Source: Pyrrhosoma nymphula (Eukaryota > Arthropoda > Insecta > Odonata > Coenagrionidae). Taken from it: a stretch of 64,000 bases of DNA. The stretch is taken from the NCBI GenBank assembly GCA_963573305.1, contig OY754333.1, forward strand, positions 19,217,013 to 19,281,012. The letters run 5' to 3'. Every line of letters begins with the position of its first letter. Positions within the stretch are counted from its first letter, which is position 1. Position numbers and translations under genes: made by a program. Shown one piece after another: positions 43,620 to 56,361 of the stretch. The notes under the pieces are model-generated. The model made no database searches. It saw nothing but the letters and a program-made list of their open reading frames with translations, and had not been told where the DNA came from.

Positions 43620-43779
43620 CGAGCATTTTTCTTTTCATTCGCCCCAACACAACATTTTATTTCTCCCCATTTCCATTAAGAATAACACTCAAAATCAATA
43701 AAAACCTAATAAACATCGCTGTTACGTAAATTAACATTCTTTTCGTAAATATGAATTACTTTATGTAACACATTAAACA
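43620..43779 (-). repeat. 5' LTR (BEL/Pao)
   Basis: On the minus strand it begins TGTTTAATGTGTTACATAAA at 43779. Its inner limit is uncertain. A possible TATA-like TTATAAAG (minus) lies near 43582-43590, just beyond the shared part. Confidence 0.65.
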
Positions 43780-44220
43780 GGTAGAGTCACCCATCATGAG
43801 TCGTATTCACCTGGCGTTATTCTGATATTTTCTACTCGATTGGCGATATTCTGTTGTTTTTACTCGCTTGCAGATAGTACGCTATTTGTTCACAATGAAA
43901 ATTGTCGCTGCCCCGCTTTATTGAGGTATTTTATGCTGGTATTACTCTTTGGATTTGCCAGGTTAATGAAAAGCTCGTAATTAAACATATTTGCTTATTA
44001 CTGGTATGATACTTCTTCAATTTAAAGCTAAGTCGTGAAAGTAATAAATTAATTGATTTTTCGGCTTTCATCGCGTTTAAATGTTCTATAATTGATTCCC
44101 AAGGAAATGTATCCAAGAATAAGTAAGTAGACTGGAAGGACAGAATTCTAATAAGAGAATTGTACTTGACACAAAAAAAAACGGTAATAGTGAAACATTT
44201 TACTAACAGGTTGGATTCTG
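43780..44220. other. Intergenic DNA, nothing recognised
   Basis: AT-rich, no gene recognised. Confidence 0.4.
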
Positions 44221-44221
44221 A

Positions 44222-45060
44222 TTGACAGGGGGGTAAAGCAAGCCTCCTGCCTCTTTCCAACGTTATTCAATATCAATATCGAAGATATACTGAGCAACGT
44301 CTTAGAAAAAAGAAGGGATGAATATTGGGGGGAGAAAGGTAAACTGCATCAGATTTGCTGATGATATTGTGGTTCTAGCCGATGATGCTTTAGCACTTCA
44401 GATAATAATGACAAAACTAGAAGAAATGAAGGAGTTTGGGATGAAAATAAATGTTGGGAAAACAAAATTCGGAGAACGAATTGAACAAGTTTAAAGTGCA
44501 CTTCTATATGGAGCATGCTAACTGAGAACTAGGAAATTGAATAAGAGATTAGAACAAGAATACCCATGGCAAAAAAGCCCTTCAGTAGAAGAAAAGTATA
44601 TTATGCAGCAACTTGGGACTGGAGTTGAGCAATAGACTAGTCAAGTGCTATGTATGGAGTGTCATGATGTACGGCTGTGGAACATAGGCCTTGTGAAAAG
44701 AGAGAAGCATAAGGTTGTGGCCCTTGAAATGTGGACGTGGAAGAGATTAGAGAAGATACGATGGACAGACAGAATAAGGAATGAAGGGTAGCTGAAATGG
44801 GTTGGAGAGGATAGAAAACTCCTAAAAACTATTTGGAAGAGACACAATGGATCGGGCATGTATTGAGAGGGAAGTGGATACTAATTGCAGCTCTTAAAGG
44901 ATGGGTAAAGTGGAAATGAATGAGAAGGCTGAGACTGATGGATGAGGTGGAGAGAGGAGGATACAAGGAGACCAAAGAACAGGCTGGGGCAGAAGTGAAT
45001 GGAGACAGCGACGGTGGATGGAATCTACTAGTTGGCAGAACAACTGTTGATGATGGTTAA
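44222..45060 (+). pseudogene. RTE-like LINE, RT palm and C-terminus
   Basis: The palm motif FADDIVVLADDA (nt 44354-44389) keeps both catalytic Asp. It is followed by KLEEMKEFGMKINVGKTK. Just before it is the NINIEDILSNVLEK helix. After several frameshifts come MYG, CG, EETQWIGHVLREGKW and MDEVERGGY, equivalent to the other RTE copies at 4.1 and 32.9 kb. Multiple stops make it a relic. This is the only RTE copy in the window that retains the catalytic centre. Confidence 0.8.
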
Positions 45061-45395
45061 CTGATTCCTCCTTTCATGTCTGAGCATTAAAAATAAATTA
45101 CCCAGGGAATATTAACACATAACACATCCGTTGTCTTTGCTTCACCTTCTTCGACTACCTGAGACTTATTGTGATGGGCCATGGCAAGTGCTCCGATAAA
45201 TTCACCATGACGGTTTTCTGCTTTGTATTACCTTTTTATTCCAATACCCCAAATTGCAAAATAATATACCTAATTAAAGTATATACATCTATATACTACG
45301 CAGAGAGTCAGTACGCAGTGCTTGCACGGTTGTTCGTTTACAAAGATAACTTGGAAACTTTAAGGTGACCTACAAATCCGACCTCTAGGTATTAT

Positions 45396-47159
45396 GGGGG
45401 AATAAACTTTCCCAACAAACTTAGCGCCGCTACAGTCGCTCTCAGGAAAAATCTCTTTCCTTTCTGATGAAATAATAATTTTAAGTCTCGGTCACGACGA
45501 TGGAAATTCAAACGCGATAAGGTGATGGACTAATCGTCCGGATCGGTGATGACTTCCCGTTTGCAAGTCTGCTCCGAGCGCGTTTCGTGCCGGCCACGAG
45601 AACGGAGGCACATTAGATAACCTTGTATGCATTTGAAACGTTCTATTTATCTCTCCCGGACGCATTACCCGAAACCAGGAATTAATGAATAGTTTTCCTT
45701 ATGCAGAACTCCGCAGGTATGGCAAAAGGCAGCTTCTCGCAAAGACACTCATGGCAGTTCACCGGTAGGTTTGATGGATTGTGATTTTGAATGCATTTGC
45801 TTTTGGAGGAACTTTAATTATTTCTCTGTGAGGACTTCCATGGATATTTTCAATATTCCATGAAGTCCAGGAGGGAAGGAATACATCGATGGAATATTTA
45901 ACACATGCTTAACTGTCACTCACTCTAGGGCAATGAATTTGAACTGAAGCACAGTACATTGCTGGCTTTAATGCTCCAGGGAAGGAGATGAGACGATGGC
46001 AACACGACAAAGAATTAGAAACTATGATGCACGTCTCGAGATGATGACAGCAGCACTCGTTAACACCCTAATGACAATTCTCTTACTGTTGGCGGTGCGG
46101 CTGTGATGAAGAGGACATAAAAATTAAATTACAGCACCCGCACAATGAAAAACCGCCTCTATGAAGCCAGTTTGAGAAATTTCAGACCGGCAAGAAAAAC
46201 AATAAACAAAACTACCTAATAAAAAGGTGGCGTTAGATTTTACTCATCCGAACCTGGATATAAACCAATCATATTGGAATATCGTAGGTTTTATCGATGA
46301 TAAAATTTAAGAAGCGTTGAACTCACCGGACCTGAATCTAATACAAAACTTTTGCGAGTTATTGGTTGAGAAATTTTGAATATAAATAATGTGCTCTCTT
46401 TGCTTCTAGTTAAAATAAATAAATTTGTAAAAAAATTAGCTTTCATTTACAGTAAATATCTTAAACAAAACTTTTTTGTGGCTGCTGGAATGCATGATAC
46501 CCCAAGTAAAATTATTTAAACCGGTTAAGTTCTCTACATAGAAGCATAATAAGTCAACAATTCAAAAAAAGCAATCGGCCATAAGAAAGATAAAATATTA
46601 TTCTTTCTTTCTTTTTTTGGCTATTTTTGCGTAGTTATTAACTCATTAGTATTTGCGCATTTACGGCTTGCGTAATCATTGAAATTCTACCTCCATCCTT
46701 GAAAAATGCATTGAACCTACGTTGTTTTCACGATCAAAAAAGGAAACCCTCTTTATTTGTGGTGTCTTGTCAAGCATCGTAGGTTACAGTGAGAGCAATG
46801 GTCAACGTGTGAATACCAGGACCTTGACATAGGGCGAGAGGAAGAGCGAGGCTTAGAGGAGTAAGGAAGGGAATGGAAAGAATGCAGAGGAAACATTTGC
46901 GAGAACGAGAGAGTTCAATGAAACGTTTCAAATGCATGCATGGTTATCTAATATGCCTCCGTTTGGAGGGCAGTGCGAATAACACTCAAAAGCATGCAAG
47001 CGGCCAGTAATCCGTCAATGATTTCGACGATGAGTCATCACCTTACTGTGTTCGAATTTCCCTCGTCGTTGCCGACACCTGGGAATAATATGCCATCAGG
47101 CCCAATTTTCTACGGAGAGATTTAGCGGTTCTCTGTTTGTTGGCAAAATATTTCCCCCC
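45396..47159. mobile_element. Long-TIR DNA element, 1.76 kb, decayed
   Basis: Inverted arms of about 245 bp (45396-45640 and 46920-47159). Outer ends: GGGGGAATAAACTTTCCCAACAAAC against complement GGGGGGAAATATTTTGCCAACAAAC. Inner matches: GATGGAAATTCAAACGCGATAAGGTGATG against GAGGGAAATTCGAACACAGTAAGGTGATG, and GGAGGCACATTAGATAACC against GGAGGCATATTAGATAACC. Arms are diverged (roughly three quarters identical by eye). The 1.28-kb interior has no transposase frame. Flanks AGGTATTAT and AAGTATGTC are similar but not identical, so a 9-bp target duplication is only a suggestion. Confidence 0.7.
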
Positions 47160-47244
47160 AAGTATGTCACACTAGTGATTATGATCATTTTTCAATGCTC
47201 ACTCTACTTGGCACCTTTCGATTTACGTTCTACAACACAAAATG

Positions 47245-47300
47245 CGTGCGCGAGACGGGATTATATCCCGCGACCATAGGCTTGCCAAGCCGACCACCGA
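47245..47300 (-). mobile_element. tRNA-like SINE fragment, minus strand
   Basis: In complement: GGTCGGCTTGGCAAGCCTAT and GCGGGATATAATCCCGTCTC. The second block forms a T-arm-like hairpin with a degenerate B-box. Too diverged for a tRNA gene. Confidence 0.4.
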
Positions 47301-48640
47301 GAATGGTATTCAGTTGTAGTCAGTTATATCCTGAGTTCTATGTTTACTTTGACTATTAAGATTCTTGATGTTTAACATTTTAAAACACAGGTATGGTAAT
47401 AGAAAATGGGAGCTACTTTACTGAGGATTCAGATAATAGTGAATTTTTTCTCCACGGCATGAAAACAAGAGATTGAGCAGGTCGGATGGAGTGTTTGCAA
47501 TAATAAAATGACTTTAAAAAAGTACCGCCAATACATCCAATGATAATTAATTAGAAATTGACGGAAGCCCCATGAAATAAACAACTGAATGTGTTTGAAG
47601 AAGCAAATTTTATCACTTTAAAAACCGGCCGAATGTAACAAGGAAAGTACACTCCAACTTGAAACTCAAATCTCGACATTCATGTCAGAAGACACAAAGG
47701 GCACAATATAGTGTTATCGGATACGATTTAAATTTTCGTTCTTTTAACTGGGGCACCTAGATTTAAAAAAATCAAGAAATCGATATCCTAGTCAAGTAAA
47801 ATTCAATGCACTTGCAAGCCTTTCAAAAACCCATGCTGCTAGTAATCCACCCAGAAGAAATGAAGTGATAGTTCTTTGGGCTGTCAGCCTTCCTCCCAGC
47901 GGAGGCAGTCTCCCTCCAAGTCAATGATGAGGATGATGGCACTAGTGAGGACTAACAGGAAGAGAGTTGTTGCCAACAGCCATAAATTTGATTAATTTAT
48001 TTAGAGATAAGCGCCATCTATTTCTCATTACATCTCATTCAAAACTTACTTTTACCGAAAATTACCTCAATAATAATCTTTAATATTTTCGCCGATGACG
48101 ACTCGCAACGTAGGTGTTGGGGGTTTAAGGAAGGCGACTGTTGCCCTGCAGGGTGGGCGATGTTCTCATGGGGGATAGGAGGGGGCGATAAGAGTGGAGG
48201 GGAGAGGGTTCGCATGCAGGAGACGAAGGGCGTATGAGGTGATCCACACCTTCGCTGAGCAGTTCTTCGGAGCCCAGCAGGAAAAGGGAATGCGAAGTGA
48301 TTGGAATGGAACATTCAACCATCGGCTATTTTTCGAGGGCACATGAACCTATGACGGTGGCGTGAGTCATGGCTCAAATGATCATATTTTAAGTGGAGCC
48401 ATTTTTCGACCTATGATGGCTGACAGCGAGTGAAAAGGACGGATTTTGCTCACCTTGAAGTGCATACCTTGCCTCCGAGTAACTCGTATGCCGGCGGCAT
48501 GAATATTTTTATTTTTGTTACAGAAGGAATCTATTGCCTTTGAGAGTTTTTCCGTCGTTGGAAATGGTTAATGTCCATGGTTCCAAATTAGGGACAATTA
48601 GACAGCAATCATATCTAGCGTATACAGTTACGACGTTGAT
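47301..48640. other. Intergenic DNA, nothing recognised
   Basis: The two overlapping minus frames at 48039-48322 are pyrimidine-skewed and unrecognised. Confidence 0.4.
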
Positions 48641-48644
48641 TACA

Positions 48645-49165
48645 TTTTAAGAAACCCGAAATACTACGGTAGATCAGATCATGAGGGTAAAATTAGGGAA
48701 CTATACTGCAGAACGGACAGATTTAAAATGTCATTTTTCCCACGAACGATAAGGGACCATAACAGCTGGCTATGAGACTTTTAATCAGGTTTGTCGTTAG
48801 GTAGTGTAGCTCTTAGTAGTAGTAGTACTCCTAATAGTAGTAGTAATCCTTATCTGTTACCTAGTGCATACTAACAGCACGCCTAGAATGTTTTCTACAT
48901 GGGTCCTTAGTCTCTGACCAACTGTGTAGTTGTAGAATGCATGTATATTGACGGTCCCTCTCCATTGTGATGACATCTGTAGTCTAGTGTGCATGCTTGT
49001 GAATCTTCGCCTCGTGACAAGCATTAGCGATTTATGCTAATGCATAACTAGACGTAGTTACACTAACTCTAGGGTATAGTGTAATGCATGTTGGTGATTA
49101 CTCACCCCCTGCCACACACCCCTGAGGTGCCTTGCAGGGTATTTTGTAGATGTGGATATCCCTGA
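48645..49165 (+). pseudogene. CR1-like LINE, 3' end
   Basis: DHEGKIRELYCRTDRFKMSF is followed by FPRTIRDHNSW and a stop (about 48680-48777), matching the FPRTIRDFN end of the 7.95-kb copy. The 3'UTR ends CACCCCCTGCCACACACCCC, TGAGGTGCCTTGCAGGG, GTAGATGTGGAT. A (TAG)n run interrupts the 3'UTR. Only the last protein segment is present. Confidence 0.75.
48817..48853 (+). repeat. Imperfect (TAG)n microsatellite
   Basis: TAGTAGTAGTAGTA, CTCCTAA, TAGTAGTAGTAA. Confidence 0.8.
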
Positions 49166-50880
49166 AGAGATCCATTTTTCAAGTGCAAAGTGATCAAAGT
49201 TTTATTTGTTCGGATGAGTGCAAATACCATTCACATAAGTTAATACTATTGAACTAGTCAGTTCTATGCAAATACCTTATACATAAGTGAATACAGTTGA
49301 TCACAATAATCTCATATCCCGGTTAATTTGCATGTCTATGAAAAGCGTAACTGAGTGACCGAAGGTCCCTAGGTCTACGTTAGTAAATATTTACCCTGAA
49401 ATACACGCGGCGGTGATGCATTTTCTGTGAATGTAGATATAGCCGTTGGCTTTTCAACGGTTTTTGTTGAGTTTCATGTGTTTACACATCAAAAACCTCT
49501 TAAGTTTTCTAGCAGAATGGCCAGGTGAGGGTATATCCTAGAAAGAATTTCACAAATGCTAATGCCCCTGCGTTTTCAGATTTCTTTCAAGGTCTTTACG
49601 TGCAATCTATTGAAAAAGAAAGTGGATTGCATGGAAGAGCCATTATCCATCTTGACGAATTCACTCATTAATCGATACAGCGTTTCGAATATTTGTAAAA
49701 TATTATGGTATTTATTTAATTCCTTCTTAAAATAAACAACTATTTTAAACTATCACTTCTATCTGAATTTCTGGATCACTCTATTAACATTAAAAATGAC
49801 TTATGTGGTCGGATTTCTTAATAATTGTAAGTGTAAATTAATACCCTCGATGTTTTTTCATTACTTAAAATGTGCTTGCCGCCGCAACATTTCTACTGGA
49901 GCTGCGATCGAGAAATCAATTTCATTAAATTGAATCACTTCATTATTATTTTTAATTTTTGTTAGTTTGAAACCAAGATACAAACCCAGAATTTTATTAA
50001 TATTTTATATTTATCTTCAAATTTTTTTCTATAATTTAAAATATATTGATAAATGTATAATTATTCTCCGCGTTAGGTGATGATTATCATGTTTTTGGAA
50101 ACAAATTATTGATAAATTTAGCAAGGTTTCAAGCCAGCGTTTCAAAATTTTCCTCGCAAAAAAAAATATTTATTTATTGAAATCATGCGGCGTGAACGTA
50201 ATAACAGAGAATTATATCCATGATTTTCTAACAGGCGGTAAAGTAATGTTGGTTAAATTCGAAAAAATAAAAAAATCGTGCAATTGAAAATGGAAAATAT
50301 GGTACAATTATTGAAATTTCTTACGTGAAATGTTAACAATCAAGCGGAAAATATTTACTTACATACAGTTAAGTCAACGTAAAACATAAACTTTTACGTT
50401 GTAAAATTGTATAAAAGTCAACGTAAAACTTATAGTTTGACGTTGACCTTTTTCAAGCCCACGTTGGCGCACGTTTTTAAGATAATTCTTTGAGTGTCCG
50501 TCTTGCGATGAAGACAATTTCAAGAACTCTTTTTAATTTTCCTTTATAAATACAAAACATTGTGATTTGGATACGAAAACGGAATAATCGGAAAGATGAG
50601 TTGGAAACGTGATTTTCTAAGAGATCGCAAAAAAGGTGGGATCGGATGCATAACAATGAAAAAATGTGCATTGTACATTGAAAAGTAATGCGATAATGAA
50701 ATATTGTCCGATGTTAAAAAAGTTTCGAAAGAGACATTCATTCACAAGTGAATTATTTTTATTCAGATCCTAATGGATATTATTGTTGGACTCACGTTGG
50801 CTACTTTAGCTAACTAATTATTTAATAGAAATCTGCAGGACAGTAGACTTATCATATACGTTCACTTACACGAATGCGGC
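49166..50880. other. Intergenic DNA, very AT-rich
   Basis: No gene. Near 50370-50450, GTCAACGTAAAAC occurs twice with nearby inverted AAAC-TTTTACGTTG partners, forming small overlapping hairpins. Confidence 0.4.
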
Positions 50881-50889
50881 CCAACGACT

Positions 50890-51140
50890 TTCTTCGCATT
50901 CACACTTTCTTTGCCATTGACGTAGTTGCGTCACCTTGACGATTGGAACCGCGCGAGAGTTGGGCTTCGCCACGCCGAAACAGTTCCTGAAAGGTTGTAT
51001 TTCCGCAGTCAACCACGGCCTCATGAAAAGTGGATGAGTTAAGACGGGCGGTGAGTTTCGTCGAGACGACTGAGCGGTGGGCCTTAAAGTACCCCATTCG
51101 ATCCTCGATGTGGGTCTCAACCTCTGGGGGCTATTCACTC
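50890..51140 (-). other. Open frame of unclear status
   Basis: Two minus frames are open over about 200-270 bp. One reads EVETHIEDRMGYFKAHRSVV, TKLTARLNSSTFHEAVV and FQELFRRGEAQLSR, which has the amino-acid balance of a helical protein. A possible donor (ATTCGT|GTAAGTG, about 50870) follows. There is no clear acceptor. Not recognised; it could be an exon, a retroelement gag piece or chance. Confidence 0.25.
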
Positions 51141-51360
51141 CCCGTATCTCCTCTTATCTCACCCTCCATCACCCTCACTCATTCACAGTCTAAAAAGTGC
51201 GCTGTTCCCCTCCTACCTCTCTTCTTTTCGGATAAACAACCATTTTGACCTCCTCACCTTACGCCCTCTGTATACGTGCAAAGCAGACCTTGCCTGAAAA
51301 TGCCAAACCCCTACTACGACCCCCTCCCCCCTCCTCTTTCTCGCCTTTTCGAATATTTTA
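51141..51360. other. Pyrimidine-rich spacer before copy B
   Basis: C/T-rich sequence ending at the left breakpoint of the duplicated block. Not present beside copy A. Confidence 0.5.
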
Positions 51361-52577
51361 GAATATTTCAACTATTTATTTAAATATTTTCTGTGAATCT
51401 TCTGTGTAAGTATGTCAACATTTTTCAGATTCTCATAACAAAATACTGTTTAAATTATAAAAGTTGTATGAGATAAAGCAATATTATTTGTTTTTATAAA
51501 ATGAAGTGTGAACAAATCAACTTTTTGCATGAGCCGATAAGTATATCAGCACCTTGAGCATCTAATGGTTAATTATGTTCGAAAGCACTTCCTTCCTTAT
51601 ATGTATCAGTGAAATGAGTTTTAAAGTCATCTATAAGCCCTACGTCTACTATCCTTTCCTTGTAAATTAACACCCTTGTGGATATATACAGTATTCCATT
51701 GATCGTGTGTCATCTCTAACCTATAATTTCAGACACATTTGGTACCTTGGTAGAAAAAGGTCGTAAGTTTTGTTGAGTGTATGCGGAATTTTATATATAT
51801 GACCTTTTGACCCCGAAAATAGGGTCCAGCCAAAAATCCAAATTTTGCATAATAGGCTTTCAATGTTAACTTTATCGAAATACAAAAAAGGCAGAATTTC
51901 TTTGCGAAACTTTCATAGATTACGTTTTTGGGCACGAGGAACGCAATGAAAGAAATTTCCAGCTCTAAAATGCGACCGTGACCCCTGAAAGGGCACAGCC
52001 AAGGTCACAATGGTGATAACAGTGAATCGCCGCTACAAACCTATCGAATCATAGGAAAGGAAACTTTTTTTCGCACTATTTCATACTGATTACACTCAAC
52101 CTTGCTCCACGGCATAATTATTCCGGCTGGCAATAGTTATTACCAGGTCTAATTTACTGCCCTAATTGAGCGTTTTGAAGTAGTCATCGAGCAAGGTACT
52201 GCCCTTCCCTTCTTCCGTCGACAACAGCCAAAAAAACCAGAGAAAATACGAGTTCGCTTGGTTCATACGACCAATTACTTTTACGCACATTAATTCCAAA
52301 GTATGACTAGCACTGGGCGCATACACTATCAAAGGGAAAACACGCTCAAGCACCCATACATATTTGTATCGGAATGTGGTGTGGGTACCTTTCTCCCTTT
52401 TCGCTTCAACCCAGTGATTGAAAAAATATCCTAAAGGAGAGCTCAGCTGCGTTCCAGCAGATTGATCAAGAATTAAATAAGGGTTTCGTAGCTTAGTACT
52501 TATTAGATATATAAACAAGAAAAGGATAAGTGGAACCATCCTATGAGATGCCAAAAGTCACGCCGCCTGAGATGGAG

Positions 52578-52584
52578 TATAAAA
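52578..52584 (+). promoter_or_regulatory. TATA-box-like site, copy B
   Basis: TATAAAA in GGAGTATAAAACCTCGTC, identical core to copy A although the sequence just upstream differs by a few bases. Confidence 0.3.
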
Positions 52585-55500
52585 CCTCGTCAGCATCATA
52601 GCCCAATTGGAAGCACTTGCATCTCTTCTTTGGGTTATCACACGATACCCCCCTGAGGACATCGGGGGTGGGAATAAGTTGTCACCAAGCCAGTGCGGAA
52701 GCAGGCCACGGGATTGGCCAGGATCTTAGGGTAGGGGCGTTGATGCATTACTTGTCACAAGTTGGCAGATTGTTGGCTGTAACCCCCAGCAATTTAAATC
52801 TATAGATCTCGATCTCCAGGCTTGTAACGAAAATGACCAAGTCCTGATTTCTCCTAATAAGAATGAAGTTTTGCTCGCTCGGGATACATTACATCGATTC
52901 CAAATTGTTAATGACATCGACTCCCAGTTCAGTTTGCATTTATCCAAATGAGAGGCCATGGTAAGAGGCTCCGACGATGGAGCGAAGTAAAGCGCAAAAA
53001 TAAATAACTTTTTTTGTTAAATGAGTGATTCTCTCGACAGAATAGCTGATGTATTTTTTATAATATACATTCATTCGTTTGTGGTATTTCTTTTTAAATT
53101 CCTATTCACTGATTCCCTTTTGTAATATTACCTCAATGGGTCGGAAATTTAGGAAATACAAAAAAGAAATGCCCGCTCATTCCCATATTGTTGTTCCCTA
53201 ACCCAGCAATCCTCACCAGGAAAATTCACCCTGCTTTCCATCTCCTTTTCTCCAAAACCTCGGCTTACTCTTCTCCATCACCTTCTTTCTCACTTCCGGC
53301 GAACCTATCAAACGCTTCTCTTCTCTCCCACCTTGGTCATATTTCCCCTCAATTTTCCGTGTCCTCCCCTCCCCGCTCTTAAGGGTGGGCACGAGCCATC
53401 ACCTTCACGCCGAAGTCCCCTTTCCGGCCCTTCAGGAGATCAGGCCCCTTTTAGTACCCCCTCCGTCCCACTCAACTCAACACTAGGTCAGGATGCGATG
53501 TCCCACGCTGACTCTGCCGGCCCCCCATGCCAACTCTTCGGCCCTCTAAGTAAAAGCCCTCCACTCTCCAAAGGCATGCCCTCCCTCTCCGCTGATGCAG
53601 CCGGTTAAGGTAAGGGAGGAGGAAGATAAGATGTGACTATTCGGCGTAATGCCGATGATTCATTCGATGTTTATTCCTCGCGTGCATTCCTTGGCATTGA
53701 CTCCTAGGTAGATCAACGTCTCAAGTGACGCACAATACTCCTAGACCATGGATCGCGTAGCTGTTTTTGTGAGAAGGTGAATGGAGTAACCCCCGCAATG
53801 ACGGGGAAAGGAGGAACAGACAGCTGATTCCGGCCTGGAGCGTGGTCTAACCTGGAGCTGCAATGCTCGGACGAAAATCTCCTTGCTTGATCGAAAGCAG
53901 AGGGAAAACAATAAACAAAAATATCCCAAATTTTAGTTCAATATCGAATCTTCAAATGGATCCTGAGGTTTGATGAATAAAGGGCAGGTGACCCAATCTG
54001 AATAATCACAAATAAAGCTTTCTCATGGTAGAGTGGAAAACGAAATTTATTGATTTGTAGCGATAACATCGTTAGTAACCGATGAAGTGTAAATGCCCTT
54101 ATGTATATCACCTTCACCATTGAAGTGCGTGGCTTGTACAATCTACTTTTGAAAGGAGGTACATATTTAGCTGGACTCTTCTACTAGCTCTTCTATCAGC
54201 GCCATCGTATTGGAAATAACTGCGCACAAATAAGATGAATCCGAGGGAGAATTACGATTGTTATTTCGCGAGATTAACGGGCATATCAGTATTTGTACAA
54301 AATACATAACATGCATCCATCGCATAGCATCCACGAGAGAATCTTATTTTCACTGTCATCAGTATCCGGAGCAAATGATCGCGCAAGTCGCACTCTTCCT
54401 TAGTGTACGCATAAATCAATATTATTGATGATTATACATCGCTCACGCTAAAGTTACGAGTTCTCCAGTTAGGATATGATATAGACGCACTTAGAAGCTT
54501 CATAGGCTTAGCCCAATCAGCACGAAAATTGTGCAAAGACGCTTCATTGCATAATCATTCATTGGAAAAAAGGACGAAAAGTTAGTTGTTGTGATGTAAA
54601 CTTCCGTGGGGCTTTGATGGAGGTTGATTCTTCTGATTTTCGGGATTTCCGCCACAAAAAGCTGGAACGATGCGGTGGAAATCTTGAGAATCGGAAGAAT
54701 CAAACTCCGATAAATTAGTTGTGTTCAACTGACAATGAGTTCACCCTGTGGGCATGAATACACATTTAAACATAATTTCATGAATTATAACTTCGTAAAT
54801 CATGCAAGTACGTCGCGAGAGTATATCTTAATCTAAGGAAGTAAAAAAGAGCTTCATCGCGATGTTTTTGAAAGATACTCGTTGATACGAAATTTAATAT
54901 TACGAAGTGCCGATTTTTCAATCCTGTCGACTTCATAATTTCGAGTTTCTACTGTAGTTCATTGGTAACCGAAGCAATTTCACGCAGCATTTAGTATCTA
55001 CGATGGTCCTTAAGTTACGTTGCTTGAATGGGGCATCATCTCTATTGAAGAGAAGGTCCTGCCCTGATGTGACAATTGCGACTCCTGTCTGATACATCCT
55101 GACTGAATGTAATGATAATTGGGATACATTAGAGGCAGAACATCTGAGGACATCTTGGATGAGTTCTAGCTAAGTATCCCAATTGTCTGCCAACTTCAAT
55201 TTTTCTATGCAACATTGGGCTTTTTAACAAATAATAATTTAATAACATTTTTATTTGGAATGTATGCATTGTGCCTAACTGTGCAAGCTCTAAATATTAA
55301 CCTATTGCTTATTTCTTGGCCCATCAGATTAATTTGAAATCTAATATCAGAGGTAGAATTAAAAATAAGCTGTACCCTAATGTCCAACTTTTTAAGTTAT
55401 TCTTTCTGTTATGAGTTTAAAGTTGATACTTGAGATTCATTTTTATCTTTCAGATTTAAAAAATTAGTTATTTCTTACAGTTTTAATGGAAGAAACTCTT

Positions 55501-55659
55501 TAGAAATGAACGGCTGTATGGATCTGAAGATCATGTGCTAAAATGATTTTCTTGACCTCATGGAATCTCGGGAAAAAATATTTCCCATGCACCTGCAGGA
55601 TTAACCATTCATTTTTGGGAATAATAAGACTTGTGTAAACATTTATAGAACATGAAACT

Positions 55660-56361
55660 ATCCAGATAAAAATATTTGGTCTGTAACTAATCTGAAACTG
55701 GTCAGTAACTGGTCTGATAGGCTAAATTTTGGTCTCTAAGTGGTCTGTAACAGAACTGCGCTGGTCTGGATTCTGGCCTGTATTTGCGTTGTAATATTTG
55801 ATAGTGTGTAACTGGTCTGGATTATAAGGCTTTCTTGACGCGGCCACTTCAATTTTGGGGGTGAGACATTGCACGTAGACCCGTAGGGTAGCTGAAAATT
55901 CGAGATAGGTTCAATATATCATTAGGTGGAAACTAGTTAGGTTGATTAAATATATTAAAGCATGGTAAGTGTAATAGTACATTCATAGTATTTAAATGGA
56001 AAGTATAATTTTTTTATTTTGAGAGAGCAGGGAGGAGTCAGTGGAGAGGGTGGGCAAGGGAGTTTTATTATAGACGGCAAGGGAGTTTCAGTGGAGAGCG
56101 CAAGGGAGTACCGGCTCATTAGGCAGCAAGGGTGTGCCAGACTTAACCGGCTAAACCCTCCAAGTCCAGCCCAATTCAAGAGCAGCGACCACCCATTGTC
56201 CAGAATTGTACTTACGGACCAGATGGTGTTCAGACCAGTTACAGACCATACTGGTCTGGAGCATTGTTTCAATTTCTTCCCAGTTACAGACCTCCTGCAG
56301 ATCTCTAGCTCCACCCCAGACCTGTTCCAGATTTGTTATAGACCTAATATTTTTACCTGGG
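55660..56361. mobile_element. TA-flanked MITE, copy B
   Basis: Counterpart of 23952-24653. The left TIR has decayed (TCCAGATAAAAATATTTGG) while the right still reads CCTGGG at its tip. The CTGGTCTGTAACTGG-type subterminal motifs are kept. Confidence 0.7.

Larger units (their letters stand above)
40298..43779 (-). mobile_element. BEL/Pao LTR retrotransposon, internally deleted
   Basis: Two direct repeats of about 160-175 bp (about 40298-40472 and 43620-43779) share CACATTCTTTTC, AATATGAATT and TTTATGTAACACATT, and act as LTRs of a minus-strand element. A purine-rich tract (complement AAAGGTGGGAGGA) lies immediately upstream of the 3' LTR, which starts TGTTGAATG. The inside holds gag-like frames, then directly integrase. 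Protease, reverse transcriptase and RNase H are absent. The element is dead. Confidence 0.8.

Noticed and set aside
52162..52554. 130-codon minus frame in copy B
   Set aside because: In copy A the same sequence is two frames because one A is missing. No family is recognised and the longer frame is explained by an indel in an A run.
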